Notes: generated from the sequence alone by a model not told the origin. A stretch of DNA of 64,000 nt from Psettodes erumei (GCA_016785225.1 JAFBJZ010000635.1:3625501-3689500), one strand, 5' to 3'. Positions 12,331 through 25,403 are shown, numbered from the stretch's first letter. Numbers and translations are program-made.

Positions 12331-15300
12331 TTTAGTACAATCCAATTAAAGTTAAGATAAACAAAAATTGACACACCGTGTTGTTAAACTGTCTATATGC
12401 GTCGACTCATGTACATATCAAACAAACTATGCTCACTTGCATGAACCCAGCTACATCCTCCGATCTGTATTATATTATATAATATCATATATATATAGAT
12501 TATAACACTTCTTCTAACACTTCGTAACCTGACATTTTTAATCTTTTAACACAACTTACGACTTTTTATTAAACTATACCCAATTAGATTCACTTTGAGA
12601 CTTAAATTATACTCACTTTTACTTTGTAGAAACTACTCACATCCAGATGAAATACAGAGGTGTCGACAGGTGAGAGGACAACTCCCAGTGATTTTGCACA
12701 ATATGTAATCAAATAAATGTAAAAGGGTTTTAGGCCTGACTGAACTGCACCAGAGATATGTGTTGCCCAGCCAAAAGCTCACCCTCTGTCAGGGTAATAA
12801 ATGATTATGGACATGCACAATAACAATGTCCACCCAGCCTAATAAACCTGCATAAGGAAAAAGCAGGATCCACATATAAACAAAGTGGTTTCTTTGTTGT
12901 AGCTGACCCAAGGCTGAAACCACACAGCTGCTGGTAATGGCTTAGGGAAAGTGATCTGGCTGTACTCTGTGGTGAGCTGTACCAAGTAATGACTCTGGTC
13001 AAAACATTATAAATTAGATTACATACAGAAGCTAATGGAAAACCAGAAGTGTTTCTCACAGTTTGGGCCTGTACAGTCTTTAACCCACTTGTGATTCACA
13101 CTTCTATTTTAATCAAACCCTGTTTGAACTTACGGGAGCTGGTGCATGTATAGCAGAATTTCACACAATATAAAAGCTCCTTTTGCCTTTTGCACATGCC
13201 TCACTGCCTGCACTGACCTTTTCCCTCTGCGTGAGGTCTGGGGACAAATGCCTTTTCAGCCTCCCCGAGGCTTTGTGTAATACACCGCACAAGTTCATGC
13301 TCTTACCTGAACACAAACGTCACAGATTTAAGGAGTGATTTATTTTTCTCCTCCAAAACTTGATGTACAACAAAACCACACACGTGAACAGTGTAAAAAC
13401 CTACTGTGTTTCAGCTCCCTCCATCATTCTCTGCAGTGACTTTTGTTTACCATTAATGTCCAGCAGACTCTGCAGAAGTATTCCCTCCTGACAACACTGC
13501 AAGCTAAGAAACATCACCGTCTCTCTTCTGAAGCAGACAATTCACTTCAAATCAGCATCAAAGTAATGGCCAGTAATTACAAATCATTTCAAAGCTCTCA
13601 AGGAGAAAAACAGCTTAAATAAAATGTATTGATTTGTTTTTATTTCCCACTCATGAAACTGACCACAGTGTTTCTGACAGGAATTCGATTCTTCAGTGAC
13701 ACTTTTTATCCTAGTACTTAAATGCTCGACCACATGCAATCAGCTTGGATTAGGACTCTGTGTGAGCAAACATAAGTACTGTAGTAAGCAACTTCACCTG
13801 AGCTTTAACATAATGAAGGTTGTTGTTTCATTAAAGAAAAAAGGTTTGAAGGCAATGTGTGAAACACACTGGCATTTGTGCTGACACACTGACTCTGACA
13901 TTTATAGGCAATTGGCTTTTTTCCCCAATTTACATTATGAACAAACTGATCAATGTCTATCAATCTACCCTGTGTAAGCCCAAATGGCAACAATATGATT
14001 CAGAGTAAAGCCACACCTGTGATAAGTGTCCATTTTACCCTCAGTAGTACTTATTATACTAATGTAAATGAAGTAAAATGTGTCTTTTGTTCAGTACACA
14101 CAACACAGATGACAAATAAAGGGAACAGAAGCAAACACATACAGAGCAGGAGGGTGAACTTCTAGCCTGGCCAGAGCATAAATGAATTGGGAGCCCCCAA
14201 CAATATGTGGTCACAACATCATATATACAGCACCAGCACAAAACAGTCTTCCTCAGAGAGCATTGTTCGTGGCAACAATATAGCTGCAGCAGTGAGCATA
14301 GTCCATTTATGGATGTGTCTTTCATAGTTAGTCAGCCTTGAATGTCAGTTCAGTTTAACCTTCAATGAGGTTCTGAGGACTTGATGAAACAGATGAAATA
14401 AATTCAGACATCTTTACTGGAGAAATGACCCAGGAAGAAAATCTGTCAAAAAGCCAAGCGTTGCGAGATCAGATGGTGAGCTCAGAAAGGCAGTCAGAGA
14501 ACGCTAACTGTCAGAGAAAACATCATTTTGTAAGCTTATAAGAGCCTGACTGGTGAGAGTGTGTCTGTCTGACTGAAGATACACAAGGCCAGTTTGGTAT
14601 ATTTTGTTTCCTTTATGTACCCATCAGGTAAGTCTACACTACAGACTATGAAGAATAACATATTTGGCCCAGATTTTGCCCAAGAAAACAAAACAATTCC
14701 CTTTAACGCTGGATCACACCAGAATTGAAAGTAATAAAACATTTCATAGCGAATCAGTTCATTTAAATGGAATCACCATAATTTCTATCTAATATAATCT
14801 AACCCCATTATTTCTGTCACTTTGTCCTTCGTGGCAATTACTGTGGTCTTGCAGGACAAATGCAACTGTAACAGCCACCGTAACACTTCCAGTAAAGTTT
14901 TTGGAATTCAGATGACAGAGACACCAGCTGCTGTGACACAGCCTGAGATATGTTCAATAAGTGAATGCATTTTTGCCGGCAGCAAAGTGACAGGGTATTG
15001 AAATCCATTTCCCTCAAACAGAACCCGTGCCCAAAGCCATAAGGCTGAGTAATGATGAGGAACACAGAAAATATCATTATCTGTTGCCGCTGGTGCTGGA
15101 TGGCCATCAGCAGCCGCTGAGCCGGACTCTTCAACATAAGGACAGATAACACTGTTCACACAAACACTGAATAAAGATTAAACGTTCCCCAAGAGTCTTT
15201 AAGATGTATAATCTGAGTAGAAATCAACTGATGTTGTTTTCAACCAATACAGCTTTGTTAAATCGGTCTTTTAATCTAATAAGGATGTTTAGGGATTTTC

Positions 15301-16495
15301 CCTTTAACAGCATTAGTCAAAGTGTCAGCACAGCAGCAGTGATCATTATCAGTTCAGGGCACCCATGGTTAATGTTTACACTTGAATGCCTATAATCCAT
15401 GCAGCAATGCCTGAAGCACAGTTCCCTCACCACCGCCGTTTATTTTGTTATTGCAGCGTTTCACAACCTTTTTGGTTGTAAGAATCAATAAGTGACTTTT
15501 ATTAGCAGGAACAGAACATTTCTCACTCCTCTGCTCATCTGTTGACCCCTCATATTTCATTTGGGTGGAAATGTCTGCCAAATATATCCAGTTATGCCAC
15601 TGTGATGTATATGCATCACCTGTGCTGTGCATCTGTGTGTATGGTGTCCTCGGTGACGCACACCTGAAGCCCAGTGGGTAAACCTCATTTAACGCTATTA
15701 ACAAATAATCAGGGAGTAATGGGCTCATCTGTTCAGGTTAGTCTACAGTCAGTCTTTACGCAACCTGCTGCAAACTCAACTGCACATCTGTAAAGAAACC
15801 AGCCTCCTCACATCCTCGCTGACATCTGCTTACTACCTTTCTAACCGGCTTCTTGTGCTCAACAGCCATTAAGTTCAGCCAGCAGATAAGAAACAGTCTG
15901 AACTTAAAATCCAGTCAGAAAATGAATGGCTCAAGCAACATCACATTTCTTCTTATGTAACGTTATCTTTGAGGGACAAAGCCTCTGGTCAGTTTGAGAC
16001 CCCTGCGGAGGAAACATTTTTTTCTCTTCTCTTGCTCTCGTAAGACAGCAGCTCATCCAGCTGGAGATGATAACACAGGACAGGAAATCAATGCTTTCAG
16101 GAAAGCAAAAGAAGGAACAGGTAAACAAAGTTTCCTCTACTTGTTCACTGCATTTCACCACTAAAGGAAAAAGACTGTTAATGATTTCCATTTAGATTTT
16201 AGCCAGGAGGAGCTGCAATCACGATGGGATCCTGTAAGTTGCCTGGTAAAACATATGGCGATGGATAAATGCAACGAACCTGAATTTAATCCGATTGAGT
16301 TGTACAAACTAACGTCCTGCTCTGTGACAAATGAGATACGTATTTCTTCTGGTTCACTGAGTTTTATTTCATGTTCATATGAGTTACCCCCCAGCATGCC
16401 AACACAACTGTAATAATTACCTGGCATTTCAGTGCTTTCCACAGTGCTCTGACGGAGAGGTCGGCTTCAAGAAAATTGCATAATTATTCACAACT
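12331..16495. other. Intergenic plus probable 3' flank of kcns3, no gene seen
   Basis: AT-rich sequence with no credible exon. TA-rich tracts lie near 12,465-12,500. The kcns3 3' UTR probably ends near 16,498, where the minus strand reads AATAAA (complement of 16,498-16,503). Confidence 0.45.
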
Positions 16496-16983
16496 ACTTT
16501 TATTACGCTCTTTCAAAAATGCATTTAGCTTTGTTCATGCAGACTGTGTAACATCAGCCAACTTAGGGAATTATAGTACCATTTCTACACATCAAATAGT
16601 GCTGCTGTCACTCCAGACTCTTATATTTGCCGAACTCTCAGTCTGAACTTTCAGCGAGCAGACAAATCAATACAGGACATTACTCTGAAAAACATTAACA
16701 TTATGGCCCTTCTACATGCATCATTGCTGTTTTCTCAAGCAGAAAATGGGCTTTAAAACCTCTGAGCAAGGTTCAGATAATTCCCCTTAGATTTCCCGGT
16801 TTTAGTGAGGCTGTGTATTTCACGAGCTGTTCCCTTGTAGAAAAAAAAAGTCATGGCCACGATATTTCTCTGTCAAATTGCACAAGGAAGACAGTGTAGG
16901 AAGGCAGGGTCAGCCATGGAGCGCTCTGCTCTGAGAGGCACGGAGTGACTTACGGCCGTAAAAGAGGTGACACGGCAGGGATC

Positions 16984-18483
16984 TCATTTTGCACCCCCAT
17001 TTTCACACGTGTCGTGGTCATACACCTCTATGTCCTGGAGACTGGAAGCGTCTGTGTCGTCCCCCGCGCTGCTCTCACTGTTCCTGAAGGCGATACCTCC
17101 AATGAAGGGGTACACGCTCTCCGTGAACAAGTCTCTGATGTTATAATAAGGGAGTTCTGGGTCTTGTCTCTCCGGCTTAGCGATGCATTGTCCCTCCATG
17201 GCTTTGTTTCTTTGATAGTACTTTGAAAACTTATTAAAGATGATGGTGATGGGCAGAGCCACCACCAACAGGCCACAGATGATACACAAGGTGGCCACTA
17301 TCTTCCCTGCCAGCGTCACAGGGCAAGTGTCTCCATAACCCACTGTGGTCATGGTTATCGTCGCCCACCACCAGCCTGATGGGATGGTCCCCAAATCTGT
17401 GTACTCCTCCTCCTTCTCGGCAAAGTATATGAGGGCAGAGAAGATGGAGATACCCACCGAGAGGAACAGAAGGAGGAGCCCCACCTCATGGTAGCTGTGG
17501 CGGACAGTGGAGCCCAGCGCTCGCAGCCCGATGGAGTGACGAGCCAGCTTGAGGATCCGGAGCACCCTCATGAGGCGCAGAACCTGCACCACTTTCCCTA
17601 CGTTCTCTATGTCCTCGTTCTCCTCCGCGCTCTCCTCGTCGGCCGTCTCCAGAGCCAAAGTGGCGTAGAACGGCAAAATGGAAGCGACGTCGATGATGTT
17701 CAAGGGGTTTCCCAGGAACTTCCTGCGGGAGGGTGCGACAATCAGCCGGATGATGAACTCGGCAGAGAAGCAGGCGATGCAGATCTCCTCCAGGATGGTG
17801 AGCACCGGGTCCTCGATGGGCTTCTCATTGTCGTCCACACGCTGGAACTCAGGCATGCTGTGGACACACATGGCAATGATAGATGTCAAGACCACGCTGA
17901 GGGAGGCCACAGCGATGACCTTGGAGGCTCTGGAGTGACCTGGATCCTCCAGCCTGAGCCAAACGTAGCTCCTCAGTTCTGCGCACCAGGCTCCTTTGAA
18001 CTTGGCCAGGTCTTTATCGAGAGCAGAGAGCTCCTCAAAGGAGGAGTCAAGGCTCGGCTGCTGCTGGTCGTCACTCCTGATGTCCCAGTCTCTGTCCTCG
18101 ATGTACTCCTTCCTCTCGTGGTACCAGTTGCTACAGCAGGGGCTCAGGTGGAGCTCCTGGATGCCCCAGTACTCGATCTCCTGGCTGAAGGAGAACACAC
18201 ACACCTCCTCCATCATGTGGATGCGTCCCGTGTGGTAAAAGTTGAGCACGCAGAGGAAAACCCGGGGGTTCCTGTCGAAGTAGTACTCCTTATCGGCCGG
18301 GCTGTAGTCGTCGCACAGCTCCAGGATCGCCGCCTCGCTTTGGCAGCGGAGGAGGCGAGCCAGCCGCGTGTGAGGGAAGCGGAGCAGCGTGTCCGGATCC
18401 ACCTCATGTCGTACCCCTCCCACGTTGAGGTGGACCCGGTCCTCCTCAGTCCGACGCCGGTGGAGGATTTGCCCATACCCCAT
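16984..18483 (-). CDS. kcns3: KCNS3, electrically silent Kv9.3 potassium-channel subunit
   Basis: Uninterrupted 499-residue frame. Kv9 subunits do not conduct alone; they join Kv2 subunits at the plasma membrane and slow or shift gating (family knowledge). Visible parts: N-terminal T1 tetramerisation domain (VHLNVGG, DYSPADKEYYFDRNP), S1-S3, S4 with spaced arginines (LRLMRVLRILKLARHS), the pore TTVGYGDT at about residues 379-386, and S6 with ALPIT where conducting Kv channels have PVP. The C-terminus ..CENGGAK resembles mammalian KCNS3 (..LENCTAK). I start at 18,483 (MGYGQIL), aligned with the mammalian start. The frame is open further upstream, but a splice acceptor (ATCACCAG/GATC) ends at 18,488, so those codons are intronic. 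The 3' UTR probably reaches about 16,498. Confidence 0.95.
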   Translation of the reverse strand: MGYGQILHRRRTEEDRVHLNVGGVRHEVDPDTLLRFPHTRLARLLRCQSEAAILELCDDYSPADKEYYFDRNPRVFLCVLNFYHTGRIHMMEEVCVFSFSQEIEYWGIQELHLSPCCSNWYHERKEYIEDRDWDIRSDDQQQPSLDSSFEELSALDKDLAKFKGAWCAELRSYVWLRLEDPGHSRASKVIAVASLSVVLTSIIAMCVHSMPEFQRVDDNEKPIEDPVLTILEEICIACFSAEFIIRLIVAPSRRKFLGNPLNIIDVASILPFYATLALETADEESAEENEDIENVGKVVQVLRLMRVLRILKLARHSIGLRALGSTVRHSYHEVGLLLLFLSVGISIFSALIYFAEKEEEYTDLGTIPSGWWWATITMTTVGYGDTCPVTLAGKIVATLCIICGLLVVALPITIIFNKFSKYYQRNKAMEGQCIAKPERQDPELPYYNIRDLFTESVYPFIGGIAFRNSESSAGDDTDASSLQDIEVYDHDTCENGGAK

Positions 18484-19129
18484 GATCCTGGTGATACGCA
18501 CAGAGACATTACAACAAGAAATGAAGTCTGTCAAATTCAGTCCACCAGCTTCGTTGTTTTATGACAAGCATCTGCAGTGAGGGCTGAGTGCTGCATCGAT
18601 GTCCACGGACGAGTATCAAGACATATTTGACGGCACTGTTTGTAGAACACATTAGTCCTCTGAAGGGAAAAAAAAATCAATACAGCACACACACACAGGA
18701 AATGGCTTGTGCTGGAGTGAGTGAGTGAAGAGGCGTGAGGTACTGTCACTTCTTGGAGAGCTGAAGAGCAGGATTATCACCAGAAGAATCAAATTACGAA
18801 GTGGACTAGACTTACTCTGAGGAAATGAAAGGCAACAAGTTGAAACTGAGCCCCCCCACATCATTCCAAACATTGTTGTCCAACAATTTCGGTATTGTTG
18901 TCTGGGTATTTCTTGACCCTTTTTGGAAAAATAAATGTGCTAATTTGCATGTATAAACCCTAGAAATAACATTTCAGATCACAACCCTATTTCCACATAA
19001 ATCTGTTACTTTTAACTGCACTAAAACTGGAAGGAAAATGTTAAAGCTGCAGCATACCTGCACCGGAAGCCTTTCTTTCCATGAAAATAACTTTTATCCG
19101 GGTGTTTCAGTTTTCACAGCCATGCCGCA

Positions 19130-19310
19130 AAAAAGCAGGTCGGTGGAGGGGTGTGTGGTGGTGGCGGCGGTGCTGCTGCAGCTCCGCGGACAGGACAAGA
19201 AGAGCTGGAGGCGGGACGGAGGCTCAGCAGCAGTTTGTTCCCTTTTACAGGGAACAGGGAGGGGCGAGAGAGGAGGAGAGGAGAGGAGAGGGGAGGGAGG
19301 CTGCACAGAC
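19130..19310 (-). promoter_or_regulatory. GC-rich block, candidate kcns3 promoter or 5' UTR exon
   Basis: A GC-rich island in an otherwise AT-rich gap, about 650-800 bases upstream of the kcns3 coding exon. It holds CCGCC/GGCGG runs and an 8-base perfect hairpin (TGTTCCCT, 5-base loop, AGGGAACA) at 19,236-19,256. kcns3 needs a separate 5' UTR exon because its coding exon starts with a splice acceptor. That this block is that exon is inference. The rest of 18,490-20,340 shows no gene. Confidence 0.3.
19258..19303. repeat. Polypurine tract (GGAGA-rich)
   Basis: About 45 nearly uninterrupted purines on the plus strand, built from GAGGAGA/GGAGA units, beside the GC-rich block upstream of kcns3. 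Confidence 0.6.
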
Positions 19311-20340
19311 AGATGGAGGAACACCCAACTGTAATACTACGGTCTCTTTATGGTGTTTGTATAACATTTCTAAAAGGAAGCTATAGTTCAGCTGTGATAT
19401 TTAACATCTGAAAAAGCAGCGTTTCCTTCAGTCAAAGCACCTTCACTTTCACTTGAAATGCTTTAAAAACTGCACTTGTATTAGTGTGAAACTGTCACGA
19501 CCGAAGGCAGCCCGTCTGCATGCTGGGGGGGGGGCAAAGAAAGTAAAATCAAACACACTGACATTTCATTCTGCTGTGCAAAGAAAGCGCTGCTCGCAGG
19601 CAAACTGCCAAACCAGGCAGTAACACTGTATTTGGCAGCCAAAGCCACAGCATACCTTTATTGTAGGAGCAGCTACAAACACCAATCCAGCTGACAATTT
19701 GTGATCTCTCAGATACTTCAACAACCTCGACCATCTGACCTCTGTGTAGCTTGAGGGCTCTTTCCATCCTTTTATTACCTCATTAAAAAACATCCCCAGT
19801 ATCTCCCACATGTGCTGCCTCCAGCAGAAAACCAGCTCTTCTTCTCTAAAAGCACCAACACTTGCAGAGTCTTGTCATTTTTTAACATCTCTATGTCTCT
19901 CTGGGGGGAAATTGGGCACCATCTTTTGATTTGCATTTCATTATTTGATCAGTGTTTTTTGTACTTTGCTACTGCATGACCCTGGATGTTTATAACATCT
20001 TCAACTTAGTTTATTCCATATTTATTTTTTTAATTCCTCATATCAATAGTTTATAAATTACTTACTTTATTTCCAAAAGGAACTGTGGATGATCAAAGCT
20101 GTAATAAACCGTAGCCTACTTTGTCAAAATCAAAAAGGACAAATGCAGCTAGCCTCTTCGTAGCGCCTGACCCGATTCAGTTCAGGCCAGATTACTTGAC
20201 ACTTGTCCACACAATCATCCTCATCAGGCTGTAACGGGATCCACCTGTGTGGCTGGGTTCAGCAGTTTATTCTCATTCCACACCTCATTAAAACCTGCAG
20301 AAACGGGCTCAGGCCTCACCACTTTGTCACCTCTCGTGCC

Positions 20341-23073
20341 ATGGGTTGTTTATCTGGACTGGGGTTTGTGCTTTTCTTCTTCAACTCTGTGTCAGATTTG
20401 ATTTCTCTGGAAAAATGGTCATCTTTGTCAATCTCTCTTTCAGGTGTTTGATTCTTCTGATAGCAGTTGCAAATGTAGAAGCTCAAAAGACGCCCTCTGT
20501 GTGTAAGTTTGTCTACATTTAATTTGCTCAAATACTGCAGCGCAGTTTAAGCTACAGCATGTTACTTTTCAATGTGAATTTCTTAATCCCAGACATCAGC
20601 TCACAATGCCTTGGGAACATGATGCGTGTGGATGTTGGTCAACTTGGAGGGAAACTTCTAGAAGTTGCTGTCGTCACAAGTAAGTTGACATTTCTGAGTA
20701 CTTGTTGGGTTTAGCTAACTTTTTTTTTTTTTTTTTGTGACCATCCTCTTCTTCTCCTCAGATAACTCTGCCATCATTCTGACACCAAGTTTAGCATCTC
20801 AGTGTGGCTTCAACCTGAAGATAGACCAGCTGGGGAACGCAAAGATTTACGCTTCCCTTCAAAACTGTTTTGCTCAAAATGTGGTAACACTGGCTGTATT
20901 TATTTTTTTCGCAGGGCAGCACTGAATGTGTGTTGTGTTTTTTTTTTTTTGTTTTTTTTTTTTAAGCTTGCTTTGTGTGTTATTTGCAGGAAGATCGAGC
21001 ATTCACAACAACATTAAATCTCCGGCTGCACGGGAACCAGATGGTTGAAGACGAGCTGTACCAGGTGGCCAAAACCTGCCACTACCCTGCCGAGGCCTCC
21101 AGGGAAATAGTCTGCACCTGTAACTACATGGAGGCAAGTGAACGCAGCACGACACTTGGGTCACGTTCCAGTCTATATGACAAGTGTCTATGTCCCATAC
21201 AAGTAGCTGCTGTGGAGGGGAAAGGGGGCAATGGATGATCACTTAGTGGCCTTCTCTCTAGGTATCTGTGAAAAGGGCGGCCCCAGACGATTACAACTTT
21301 GCTGCACAGCTGGTCCCAGAGGCCAATTCCAAGTTTGGTGATCCACGACGATCAGCAGTGGTCAGATGAGCTAATGTTGCTCTTGAATGTTCTTGACCTC
21401 TTGATTTTTGGTTAATTAAATTAACAGCACTTCATATTTTCACCACACCGCACATGCAGAAAAAGCCCATAGATCCTGGATTCAGAATCACAACACTCCT
21501 GTTCTTCACTCCTGCGGAGAAGATTATGACGGTGACCGAGGCCCAGACGAGCGGTTATGGGATCGCAAACACTCCTTCGAGGCTGGTCCTGAGAAGCCCG
21601 AAGATCACACCTGAAACCTATACCCAGAATGTGAGTCGAGCACAGGCCTGGTTTTACATCTCACCCCCTCAGGCAGGGCTCTGGTTATATTACTTGCAGC
21701 CCATTAGATAACATATGACTTGCTTGTGCTTGCAGCCTATTGGGTTTAAATCGCATAATGTGATCGAACTGCCTTTTAAAGGGATTACTTTTGTCTCAAA
21801 TCCAGTTGGCACAGTTAAATCTACCAGACTACTGCGCTTTTTTTTTTTTTTTTTTTTTCCCTTATTTACTCTCTCCATTGTGTTGAATTGCCCACATCTT
21901 TTGGAATTTGATTTGCCTTTTTGTTCCAGCATTATGCTAGCGTGAATGTTCTGTAACCTCGCCCCCGCAGGTAGCAGGCGTTCCTATGACGGTGCTCAAA
22001 ACCTCTACAGTCTTTGAAAAGAAGTGGCTGGCAACTCAGATCGATTCAGCAGCTGCGTGTCCAGTACTGGAGGGTAAAGGAAAATATCAGGACACTTGAT
22101 TTGTGTACTTTTTGACTGTGGGTACAGTGACTCCAAGTGTTCCTGAAGCTCTGGCCCCTGACTGTAGGTCCCAAAATCAGGTGGTTTTCTTTTTATTTGA
22201 CGTGTTTTGCCTTGTGCACAGGCAGTGTCTCCTTCACGCCAAACATGATAACCTGGTTCCTGCCCCGGCACATTGACCCGCTGATTTCCTCCGGACAGTT
22301 TAAGCTGTTGGAGGTGCACATGGGTGTAGACGGCCAGAGACTGGATGCCACTGAGGTGGCCGCCAGAGGATATGCTTTGTCTGTCAACGACATGCACATC
22401 ATCGTGACGATTCCTGTCGGGGCGGTCGGTGGCTACTTTAAGGTTGGTTTAATAGGAAAGGGGTTTTGTCATGCATCTGCTTTACAAGTAATAAAATAAA
22501 GGGCCATTTCATAAGGTTTTTCCCCATTTTGACTTTCTGTAGTTTTAGAGTTTTATTTCTGAATCTGCGTAAACATTTCTTTGCAGAGTCATATTCAGGA
22601 CGATCAGCACCTGGTCTCTTACACGATTGAGCCCATGCTCGAGTTGCTCTGGACTGAGGATGCCACTCACGAGGACACGAGATACAAAGTCCTCCTTCCC
22701 ATCACCACACCGCTACTGTCTCGACCGCCACAAGTCATTGACAGTGAGTCTTGTGATCATGGTGCTGTGTGACCACTGACTATACGCTAAGCTACCTTTT
22801 TTCATTATGGTTGTTTCAGAGACTGTTCCGGAGGAGCAGCTGTTCAAGGTGCTGATTGGGCCGTTTGGCTCCGACGTGGCACTCGTAAACGTCACCTTCC
22901 CCTCTGAGGTTTTGTCGGTGGCAGACTGCATCGCCAGAGGCTTTCAAGTCCTTGAGCACATGTCCCCCAACAGCAGCTCCAAGGTCTTCACACTTGAAGT
23001 GCCCTTCACGGACCCTGTTGTACTGAAAACAGTAAGCTTTACACTTCAACTGGGGAAAATATTGAGTGACTAA

Positions 23074-23106
<33 letters not shown>

Positions 23107-25402
23107 TCCTTCTCTGCATTTCCCAACAGAGGGAAATGGGGATGATCGTGTACTCTCTTCACCTGACTGTTGGCTTGTTGGTCCTGCCAGAGTTTGCTCC
23201 ATTTTCTTATTCTGCTTATCTGGAAGCTAAATTAGTAGACATTGGTCTGTATTCAAAAACAATGTAATTGTTGTTGCCTTGCAAAAGCTACTCTTTAATG
23301 CAGTTTTTCTTCCCCTCTTCAGTTCCTCCCTCTGTCTCTGGAGGATGTGATTATCAAAACTTCTATGTCCTCGTGACATACGGGACCGAAAACTGGAACT
23401 TTCACACCGTAGTGGGAAAACAACTGCTGACCCCAAGTCTGGCTCAGCAGTACAATTTTGCAGAGAATGGCACACACATGAGTTTTGCAGTGCCGTTCTC
23501 AGCCCCTGATGTTGCGTTTGAGGTGAGGATCTTGGTGGTTTTGCATCGCGGTGACATTGCGCTAAAGATTGATTCCTCAAATGTTGAGTTTTTGGTTTCT
23601 GACACCTGTCCAGGCTGTTGAGTCACTGTCCATCAGGAGCAGACTTGACGTGACTCTGAGGAATCTGGAAACCAACAGAAACATCGAAGAATTCTCTTTG
23701 GCATGCAATTTCCCCTCAATGCTGACTGGTTTGTTCAGAATGTCGTTTTTTTTGTTTGCCTCCCTCTTCTTTTACTGAAACTCAACACACTAACTGGTGG
23801 TCCTGCTTTCAGAGTGTTTTCCTAATGGAACTATGACAGCTCTGGCTGTGAAACTAGAGTCGGTTCCCAGTCTGAACCCCAGTCAGCTCACCCTCAGAGA
23901 CCCCACCTGTCGTCCCTCCTACAGCGATGACCGCTACGCTTACTTTGTCTTCACAGGCAACTCCTGTGGGACAACCAGAAAGGTAAAGTGTGTTGCTGCA
24001 GACTTAACAATGGGGCTGACCTGCTAAATTAAGTTTGTTGTTTTTTTTCTTTAAGTTTTTACCCAATGCGATGCTATACGAAAATGAAATCTCCCTGCCA
24101 GATGAACTTCAAGCGAAAATGGAATCAAAAACAGAGGAGCCTGAGTATGAGTAAGAGTTTAAATATTTTTCAACACCTTCCAGCCCCAGTAAAACTGAGC
24201 ACTTGCTGCATTTATCTATTTTTGGGGACATTACATTTTAAATGCCAAATGAATAATTTAGAAAATATGCAGATTTTTTTTTTTTTTTAAGTCCTATCAC
24301 TTCATCTTTCTGCAGGTTAAAGATTTCTTGTAACTACGACATCAACACAACCCACTCAGTCGCCTTCCACACCCGACCTCGCAGGAGTGAGCCATATGCT
24401 GAAAATGCAAAAGGCCAGCTGGAAGTTGGAATGAGGCTCGCTTTGGGTAAAAACTTCTGAGCGCCCTGTAATGTGGATGGTCTGGACACAGACTGTCCCT
24501 GTTTTCTCTGCATAAACCCTCATAATTCAGGTCAACGTGTTCTGTCTCTCCTCACTTAGACGACTCCTACAGTGTGTTTCAAAGACCTGAGGACTATCCT
24601 GTGGCAAAGTACTTACAACAGCCGCTGTACTTTGAGGTTGAGCTGATGAGGTCCCCAAACCCCAGAGTATCACTGGAGCTGGAGAACTGCTGGGCGACGC
24701 TGAACAATGACCGGCTGTCCAAACCCAGGTGGAACCTCATCATTGATGGGTAAGTCAACCTGGGTATTGCTGTTCCTTATGGATGTGGTATCTATCTGAG
24801 GTGAGAGATGAGGGTTTTTGACTGAAACTGAATTATTGTCAGAGGTTCTGCCAACAGCTTTAAACTGTTCTTTTTCCTGTTTCCAGCTGTGTAAACCCAG
24901 TAGACCCGTACCAGGTGGTCTTCCATCCTGTTTGGATGGATGCCAGAGTTCAGTATCCTTCTCACTTCAAACGCTTTGAGGTCCAGATGTTTGCCTTCTC
25001 TGAAGATCACGATAACTTGAGTCATCAGGTAATTTCAACTGAGACTACTTCTGTCCCTTTTGTGGTTCACAAATGGAAAAACATTTAAATAAATAGCAAT
25101 CACAATGGCTATAAATCTGGACATATCTTTGCAGCTTGTTGTCCACTGTGATGTGCTGATCTGTGATCCCAGAAATCCACTGGGTGGTGTCTGTAATGGG
25201 CAGTGCTCAAACCAGGACAGCAGGATTAAAGGTAGGATGCCTTGTAAGTGGAGGGTATGAGGGAGGTGAACTTTTTTTTTTTTTTTAAATTGAAATAATG
25301 GTCTACTCTTCCTCCACAGGTCAAAGACGGGCTGTTTCAGACACGCAGAATTTCAAACGTGTTTCATCAGGCCCCATACGCTATTTGCCAAAATCCAAAT
25401 AA
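20341..25402 (+). CDS. zpax: Zona-pellucida egg-coat protein of the ZPAX type, copy A
   Basis: Secreted egg-envelope glycoprotein, 911 residues. Exons: 20341-20363, 20444-20502, 20593-20679, 20762-20883, 20990-21133, 21262-21360, 21460-21630, 21971-22073, 22222-22442, 22587-22743, 22820-23031, 23130-23244, 23323-23522, 23614-23728, 23813-23982, 24056-24150, 24316-24446, 24560-24749, 24887-25028, 25135-25231, 25320-25402. All phases agree and match copy B. It has a signal peptide (LILLIAVANVEA), a long N-terminal region, then a C-terminal ZP module: ZP-N (ECFPNGTMTALAVKLESV, DPTCRP, GNSCGTT, ISCNYD) and ZP-C (ENCWATLNND, HCDVLICD, GVCNGQCS). A dibasic site (GQRRAV) lies near the end, and there is no C-terminal membrane anchor. 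Intron 5 starts with GC. Exon 1 is the weakest call (donor GTTTGT); an alternative start is ATG 20,415 read straight into exon 2. Confidence 0.85.
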
Positions 25403-25403
25403 A
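25398..25403 (+). promoter_or_regulatory. Poly(A) signal overlapping the zpax A stop codon
   Basis: AATAAA contains the TAA stop (25,400-25,402), so the 3' UTR must be very short. Copy B has the same arrangement. Confidence 0.75.

Noticed and set aside
17488..18564. 358-codon plus-strand frame opposite kcns3
   Set aside because: Exact antisense of the kcns3 coding exon, with no recognisable domain; an effect of the codon use of the real gene.
19566..19811. 81-codon minus-strand frame (EVIKGWKEPSSY..)
   Set aside because: Looks mildly coding, but no acceptor, donor, promoter or recognisable homologue was found around it.
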